DNA from: Erpobdella octoculata
Lineage: Eukaryota; Annelida; Clitellata; Hirudinida; Erpobdellidae
DNA: 64,000 bases
Assembly: GCA_963978895.1 (NCBI GenBank)
Contig: OZ022238.1
Location: 36,719,270 to 36,783,269, forward strand
Direction: 5' to 3'
Both the position numbers and the translations under genes were made by a program. The notes under the pieces were generated by a model, which searched no databases, had not been told where the DNA came from, and saw only the letters and a program-made list of their open reading frames with translations. This document shows, one piece after another, positions 58,601-64,000 of this stretch (its first letter is position 1; each line of letters begins with the position of its first letter).

Positions 58601-60418
58601 AATTATAAAAGTCGTTGTAATGATCAACAACTACTTAATTTAGTTTATTTATGCTCATGATACTTGTTTTTATAATATCAATAATAAAAAATTATTATTT
58701 TTAAAACCAATTTACAATTAATTGTAGCATAGCAGTAAATGGCCAACCTTGTGTCAAAAAATGAAATGTTTCGAGACAGTTTCAAATCATTTGACTTGCA
58801 CAGAGAATTTCTTTCCAGACTTCTGAGCTTATCACACTGTAAATTTCAAAAGTTAATTATATTGAAAAAATATTTTAAATAAAACTTGCTTAGCAGACTG
58901 CTCTAATTTTATAATTTTCTTTTTTTAAATGCTTTTATTTAACTTCACTTGTCTCTCTGTTTGTTTGTTGGTTAGTTAGTTTGTCTGTGGTGATCAAATC
59001 TAGGTCAAGTGTATTCATTGGTTTGCTTGTCTGTGATGATCAAATCTAGGTTAGTAGGCATGGCCAAGTGTATTCATTGGCCTTGTTGAATGCCCGCATT
59101 TTTTACGAGTCTCCTGATGTAACTAAAGACTGTATAGACGCCTGAATTATCGAGATATAAACGGCTCAACTCAAACTCGTACGTCTTCATGCGATTTTTA
59201 ACTGTGCGACTGCCTACCTTAAATCAATTAAAATTAATCAAAATCGATTTTATATGAAAGTTAGTGTTGTTGTAATAAACAAAATTAATAATAACAAATT
59301 AAATAAAAAGTACAAAATTGAGCGTAACGGTTGTCTAAGATTCAATTAGTTGACTCAGATAAAGAGGCAAAATAAAAGCATTTAAAAAAAATTATTTTTT
59401 ATCTTTACTTGTTTTATCTTAATTGACCACTTTAAAAAACATTAATGAAAAAAAATGCAAACTTTATTTTTTAATGTTCTCCCATCAGAGCAATTGGTAA
59501 CTCTGCCTTGGTTGTTGTTCTTACTTCTATTTGCTACAAGTGTAAACAATAATTATGTGAAAATTACAACAATTTATTTTTTTAAATAGTAATAAACACA
59601 AAATTTATTAGAGTCAAACCATTTAAATTTTCAATTTCAGGCAATTTCACTCCTGTAAATGGATTTAATAACTTGATTTTTTCTACAGGCTGAGCGTCTA
59701 AATAGACAAAAATGTTTCAAATTAAATAGTGCACAACTAAAACTTTTTATATAGAAATTAAAAGCGAACTTTTATCAAAAAGTTGTTTGTTTTCCAAAAA
59801 GCACTCAGCTTGAAACTTTAACATTTCTTTTTCTAAAGCTTCTGTTTCTTGAAGAACTTGTTCGTGAGCCCCGTTGATCTGAAGTACCGAATATCTTATT
59901 TTTTGGTATTTTTATAGCTTATTTGATTAACTTTATTTAAAGCACATCAACAATTGTCTATAGATAGTCAACCTCAAAAAAGTGCTAAAATAATTGCATG
60001 AAGATTTAAATATCCTTCAGTTACTAATTGAAAACTTTCCATTCCTATTTCAAACCAGTTCTTATCTAATACTTTTATACTTTAACTGAAACATTCTGTG
60101 TATGACTGAACGCTAATAGTTTGATAATGATGATACAAACTGTAAAACTCCAACAAAAATTCGAATAAAATTTATTTGGTAGTGATAATGCAGATAATGG
60201 TAACTATTTACTTTATTAAGTCGTATTGCATAATCAGAGTTCTCTGGGACACAAGACACTGACAGATTTTCTATATGATCTTTTCCTAGTTTTGTTTCCA
60301 AAACTGTACGAAAGGTTTTACTTATAAGACGTGAAATATCGTGTGATCGGTAGTGTTTAGCCCGATTTGATGTTTCGACGCCAATCAAATAAGTTTCGTC
60401 CATCATGTCTAGCTGCAT
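42451..60418 (-). CDS. DLEC1: DLEC1/CFAP81 orthologue, ciliary ASH/Ig-like domain protein
   Basis: Thirty-four exons on the minus strand join in one frame from ATG 60418 to TAA 42451, about 1496 residues (human about 1750). Exons: 60418-60212, 59878-59770, 59697-59620, 59533-59463, 58836-58748, 58593-58521, 58420-58333, 58227-58054, 57879-57746, 57657-57471, 56773-56587, 56543-56339, 55993-55945, 55794-55652, 55273-55180, 54522-54395, 52931-52794, 52467-52048, 49458-49354, 48882-48746, 48494-48324, 48216-48161, 48092-47944, 47795-47686, 47611-47541, 47465-47358, 46421-46321, 45656-45565, 44586-44508, 44429-44256, 43439-43251, 43171-43015, 42817-42715, 42565-42451. Family landmarks: SHDISRLISKTFR near the start, CPPEVLFENYEVGQTYE, VIVCDNCQIK-type LIVCDNCQIK, NFGLIRVGEIAEENVIISNP, VNNSS...LLDWKLYL and SQSDIDFGCCYIHQTLTKEI. 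The repeated beta domains are the ASH/MSP type of axonemal proteins. Exons 4, 11 and 13 and the exon 31 donor are the least certain junctions. Confidence 0.9.
43251..43439 (-). other. DLEC1 exon 31 with possible GC-AG intron
   Basis: Exon 31 runs open from its acceptor (ATTTCAG) to a TGA, but no GT occurs before that stop. A GC donor (ACAAG|GCAGC) at 43250 keeps phase 0 with the next exon (MELPLYATV), which aligns well to the family. Another GC (ACAG|GCTACA) is possible. A sequence error is an alternative. Confidence 0.5.
43618..44145 (+). mobile_element. Non-autonomous Helitron
   Basis: Begins in a (TA)n tract with 'ataaatgactctgttttcctgactgtc' and 'aaccgctgaaccaattttaacaaaatttgg', typical of short invertebrate Helitrons. 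It ends in purine-rich repeats and ACCCCG + CTAG (44142-44145) followed by T. No genes. It lies in DLEC1 intron 30, between exons 31 and 30. Confidence 0.7.
44694..45440. mobile_element. pogo-like MITE 2
   Basis: Ends CAGTATAATCCCGCTATAA (44694) and its inverse TATAGCGGGATTATACTG (to 45440), with TA on both sides. 747 bp, in DLEC1 intron 28. The inside matches MITE 1 and MITE 3. Confidence 0.87.
45441..45545. repeat. Palindromic ATATATGTATATATAAGC microsatellite
   Basis: Repeated 'gcatatatgtatatataa' units, partly self-complementary, directly after MITE 2. Confidence 0.85.
46676..47248. mobile_element. pogo-like MITE 3
   Basis: Ends CAGTATAATCCCGCTATAAC (46676) and ATAGCGGGATTATTCTG (to 47248), with TA target copies. 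573 bp, in DLEC1 intron 26, in the opposite orientation to MITE 2 judging by the inner sequence. Confidence 0.87.
48979..49175. repeat. (AAT)n-based minisatellite
   Basis: Imperfect units of aattaataataataatatggac, about 28 bp, in DLEC1 intron 19. Confidence 0.8.
50001..51966. mobile_element. hAT element with nested LINE fragment
   Basis: Ends TAGGAATTACAAATCCCGG (50001) and the inverse of TAGGGATTACAATCCCGGGA (to 51966), with an exact 8-bp target duplication GTATATAT (49993-50000, 51967-51974). CCCGGGATT-type subterminal repeats line both ends. No transposase recognised. In DLEC1 intron 18. Confidence 0.9.
50745..51300 (+). pseudogene. CR1/L2-like LINE 3' fragment
   Basis: Plus strand: FLDYCNSLLYNITQQQCARL, LNRAARIVLN, IRLHWLPITHRISFKIALL, AFRHAAPCVWNSLPPDIRAT and FKKKLKTYYF, the C-terminus of a CR1/L2-type polyprotein. 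A stop, 'ggcgctatataaa' and an (ATT)n tail follow. Nested in the hAT at 50001. Confidence 0.85.
52945..53135 (+). repeat. 29-bp minisatellite
   Basis: About six units of the type TTATTGAGGTAATGAAGTGA + GATATTGAA, with length variants, in DLEC1 intron 16, just upstream of exon 17 on the minus strand. Confidence 0.85.
53337..54292 (+). mobile_element. Decayed Charlie-like hAT
   Basis: Ends CAGGGTTGTCCAAC (53337) and GTTGAACAGCCCTG (to 54292). Flanks TATTTAAG / TACTAAAG match in 6 of 8. A plus-strand stretch (about 53750-53915: VLIEIQNDSNLKRSFNKLDL, TFYKCYI, KKFVVLFGSTYGC) resembles the C-terminal part of GTF2IRD2/Charlie8-type hAT transposases. Frameshifts and stops show it is dead. Confidence 0.75.
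54665..55005 (+). repeat. 47-bp minisatellite
   Basis: About seven nearly identical units of TGTTGAGATAGTGTATATAA + TATATTCAGATATTAATGCA + GAACATG, two variants (ataatat / atagtat) interspersed, in DLEC1 intron 15. Confidence 0.93.
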
Positions 60419-61042
60419 TAAAATTAACGTAATTTAATTACGAAGTCGCTCTACAACTCAACTTACGCGTGAACATACATACATAGCGACTGCCGCGTTA
60501 AAAGCGTTGCTATGTAAAGTATAATATAGTCTGAAGATAATAGGGCAACTACCTATATTTTAAACTCTGAAGCTAAGATGAAAAAAAACATTATTTTAAT
60601 ATTACTAAAACTACCCATACAAATTTAAAAGTTTTATTTATTGACGTCCATAACACCAGGCCAGGCGCGGTCCCAGGATTTTCTGGTAAGGGGATGATAA
60701 ATTTATTTTTGCTTGAGAGTATTATATCATATATTTTTTTCATATATTTTAAAGTTATCATCAAGTAATGGATGTGTTGTAAGAAAATTGCGTTTTTGAG
60801 CATAAGAAATGTGTATGTTCCTATTCAATCTCCATACACATACAATACAAAATAACATCTATATCGTGCCCTGCCCTTATAAAAAAAACAAAACAATTCT
60901 TTTGCAAAGGCGCGCATTTCATCAACATCTCCTAGTCAAAAACCTTATTGAAAAGATTTGTCTTTAGCCTAATATCTCTCCTTCAAACTCAATAAACGCA
61001 AATGCAATATTCAAAGAGTGTTAGGTTCAGGACCGTAACCAG
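60419..61042. other. Upstream region of DLEC1, no recognised gene
   Basis: Presumed promoter and 5' region of the minus-strand DLEC1 gene. No clear TATA box or transcription start could be assigned. Near 60662 a CAGGCGCGGTCCCAGGATTT motif resembles a hAT end, but no partner end was found. Confidence 0.4.
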
Positions 61043-61815
61043 CAGTGGCGGATTAACCATGGCGCAGGTAGCGCACCTGCGCCAGGGCCTCAGAGCTTTT
61101 GGGGCCTCAAAATTTTACATTAAAAAAATTAGTATGCAAGCGTAATGTTCTAAAAACTACATTGTGGACGAAGATTGTTAATTTCGTTAGTTCATGTGTG
61201 TCACAACTATGTCTATTGGTGGTCTTTGCATAGGTCAGACATACGACAACGCATCCAAAATGTCCGGAGTCTACAATGGAGCCCAAGCCCGGATGGTCCA
61301 TTACAACCCAAGGGCACCTGTTATCCCTTGCATAGCTCATTCTCTAAATCTTTCTGGAAATGTTGTAACTGAGTCATTTGTTCAAGCCGTTACCTCCTTC
61401 GGAGTTGTGCAGAAACTGTACGTGATTCTATTTTCTTCTATTTCACGATGGCGTGTAGTAACGGACAAGTTAAAAACTACTGAAGGATCATGTACAGTTC
61501 CAAAGCGACTGAGTGAAACTCGTTGGTCTGCACGCACTGATGCGCTAAACAGGTTGATCTCGAACTACAATGTGTGCATTGAAGTTTTGCAACAGATTTC
61601 TGGAGATTTGCAGAATAAGGCTACTGAAGCTGAAGCTCAATCTAAAGCTTTGGCGAAACTTGAAACAGGCTTTCTGACAGCCTTTTGGAGCTGTGTTCTG
61701 AAGAGAATAAACATGGTCAGTAAGCTTCTCCAGTCTCAAAAAGCCGATCTGGGATCTTCCGTGAGTCTTCTCCAGTCTCTAAGTGAGTTTGTCGGAATGG
61801 CATTCCGGGAATGCT
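61043..61815 (+). pseudogene. hAT transposase fragment (DUF4371/ZMYM-like type)
   Basis: Begins at a hAT-type end CAGTGGCGGATTAACC (61043). From about 61200 it encodes GQTYDNASKMSGVYNGAQAR, IPCIAHSLNLSGN, LSETRWSARTDALNRL and a long helical region to 61815. This is the core-to-C-terminal part of the hAT family with the YDNASxMxGxYNG motif. It is cut off by the LINE that starts near 61850; the dimerisation end is missing. Confidence 0.75.
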
Positions 61816-61849
61816 AAGTAAAAAAACAAGTTTGATGAGTTTGTTGAAC

Positions 61850-63405
61850 TAGCAATATTCAGACACGTTGTCTCCGTTTATTAAAAACCTGTTCAACAAA
61901 TCGTTAAGGGCGGGTCACTTTCCGGTTCCTTTCAAAGTGGCTGAAATCTCATCTATCTTGAAGAATTATCGTCTGGTTTCGAATCTCCAGTTCATCTCCA
62001 AAGTTCTGGAAAGGGCTGTAAACAAACAGCTCTCGCAACACCTGAATAGCTGCAATCTGTTACCGGAGCATTAGTCTGCCTATCGGGAATGTCGTTCAAC
62101 GGAGACTCCCCTACTCAGAGTCACATCGGACGCTCTTCTTGCAATCAACCGTGGAATGTTAACACTGCTTGCCATGCTGGATCTCAGCACTGCTTTTGAT
62201 TGTGTCGATCACAAAGTCTTTGTGGCCAGGATCGAACAATCATTTGGAGTAAATTCCGTTGTTCTTCTGTGGATCAGTTCATATCTCCACGGTCGCAGAC
62301 AACGTGTTCGGTACAATGGTGGCCTCTCCGGTTGGTCTTTTGTCGAGTGTGGAGTTCCTCAAGGCTCGATTCTTGGACCGCTGTTTTTCCTTGTATACAC
62401 TTCGAGTGTCTTCGGCCTGGCCATTCAGCATGGTTTCGAGATTTAGATCTACGCCACTGCGACGTTCAAGACATTGACTTGCTTACGGTTCGACTGGAGG
62501 GTTGTGTTTCCGCGATCACGCAAAGTATGAAATGCAATAGATTAAAACTCAACGCCTCCAAAACAAAAGTCATTCTTCTGGGTTCACCTGGACTTCTGAC
62601 GCAAGTGACGCATATCTCCTTCAAGAAAATCAATATAGCCGGAAACGCCATTCGTCTTGTTGACAATGTTCGCAACCTTGGGATTACCATCGACTCTTCG
62701 TTAACATTCAGCAGGCATGTAGCAAACGTGGTCAAAACCAGCTACTACCATCTGCGACACATGAGGTCAATTCGAAACTCTCTGGCGGTTGTTCCTTTTC
62801 ACGCCCTGGCGGCCCTCGCTCTGATCTTGTCTAGACTGGATTATTGCAACGGTCTACTTAGTGAAATTCCAGACCTATTAATTAAACAACTCGACGGTGT
62901 CATGCGTGATGCTGCTAGACAGATTCTTCGACCGCCCCGGTTTAATCATGTCACGAGGGCAATGTGCGACCAACTGCACTGGCTGGACATGAAAGCACGC
63001 ATCGATTTTAAGCTCTCTCTAACTGCGTTCCGCTGTCTGCATGGCCTGGCACCAGCGTACCTCTCCAGTCTGTGCATCCCAGTGTCTCAGCTTCCGGGAC
63101 GATCTCATCTTCGTTCAGCCTCTTCGGTGAGCTTCTTGTTCCATCATGCAGAACCAAGACGTTCGGACCGAGGGCATTTGCAGTCGCCTGCCCAGTTACG
63201 TGGAACAACCTGCCGGAGGAACTTACCGACCCTGTAAATGCATACAGCCTTACTGTTTTTAAGAAGAAGCTCAAGACTTTTTTGTTCTCTCGAATGTTAA
63301 ATAGAATTTGACCTTTTAAATTTTGACATTAGATTCATTTGTTTTTCATGTCGGCGCTGTTTGCCCCGTGCTCTGAGAAAATTTATTTTTAGAGAGCACG
63401 TTAAT
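61850..63405 (+). pseudogene. CR1/L2-like LINE, 5' truncated and broken
   Basis: Reverse transcriptase and C-terminal region: SPFIKNLFNKSLRAGHFPVP, VSNLQFISKVLERAVNKQLS, a TAG near 62072, AMLDLSTAFDCVDHK, GVPQGSILGPLFFLVY, then a stop and frameshift where the catalytic YxDD should be (about 62440). After it come NASKTKVILLG, LSRLDYCNGLL, HWLDMKARIDFKLSL and, after another frameshift near 63120, FAVACPVTWNNLPEEL and FKKKLKTFLF to a stop at 63311. A short 3' untranslated region leads into an (AAT)n tail that became the long microsatellite. Confidence 0.85.

Positions 63406-64000
<595 letters not shown>

Noticed and set aside
59050..59230. Minus-strand open stretch (KTYEFELSRLYLDNSG...) as a DLEC1 exon
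   Set aside because: The model is already in phase between 59463 and 58836, the stretch does not resemble the family, and it lies in repeated sequence.

Overview
The window is nuclear DNA from an AT-rich animal genome. Genes carry GT-AG introns, and mobile DNA of almost every eukaryotic class is present (LINE, SINE, LTR, hAT, MULE, Helitron, pogo-like). A complete DLEC1/CFAP81-type ciliary gene points to an animal with motile cilia. I infer an aquatic invertebrate but cannot name the phylum. There is no bacterial, organelle or CRISPR signature.

Three host-type genes are visible. (1) At the left edge, 3-3126 (+), is a five-exon gene derived from a Mutator-like (MULE) transposase. It is open at its 5' end and has a SWIM zinc finger. 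(2) At 19195-40459 (+) is a five-exon, 495-residue seven-transmembrane protein of the GPR180/TMEM145 (GOST) family. Two of its introns are about 7.3 and 12.3 kb long and are packed with transposons. (3) At 42451-60418 (-) is a 34-exon, about 1496-residue DLEC1/CFAP81 orthologue. All its exon phases agree and it runs from ATG to stop. Genes 2 and 3 are convergent, with stop codons about 2 kb apart.

Layout: 1-3650 MULE-derived gene and a degenerate tandem repeat; 5418-6429 deleted gypsy-like LTR element; 6622-16235 large MULE whose inverted ends contain 20-bp minisatellites and which holds a 6.9 kb LINE with a 13-bp target duplication; 16243-16531 PHD-like exons; 16594-17202 mosaic microsatellite; 17640-18795 Helitron remnant; 19195 onward GPR180/TMEM145-family gene. 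Its intron 1 holds three identical SINE-like units, two hATs, another SINE and an LTR/gag fragment. Its intron 2 holds two head-to-head hATs, a SINE split by a MULE, another SINE, an RTE LINE and another hAT. At 40.5-42.4 kb is a pogo-like MITE with a nested SINE. The DLEC1 introns hold a Helitron, two pogo-like MITEs, two hATs and several minisatellites. From 61 kb on there is a hAT transposase fragment, then a CR1/L2-like LINE, then a long microsatellite running off the window.

The host genes need not act together. The strongest novelty is structural: element ends whose tandem arrays were homogenised separately on each side, precisely ordered nested insertions with 8-, 9- and 13-bp target duplications, and block-structured microsatellites.
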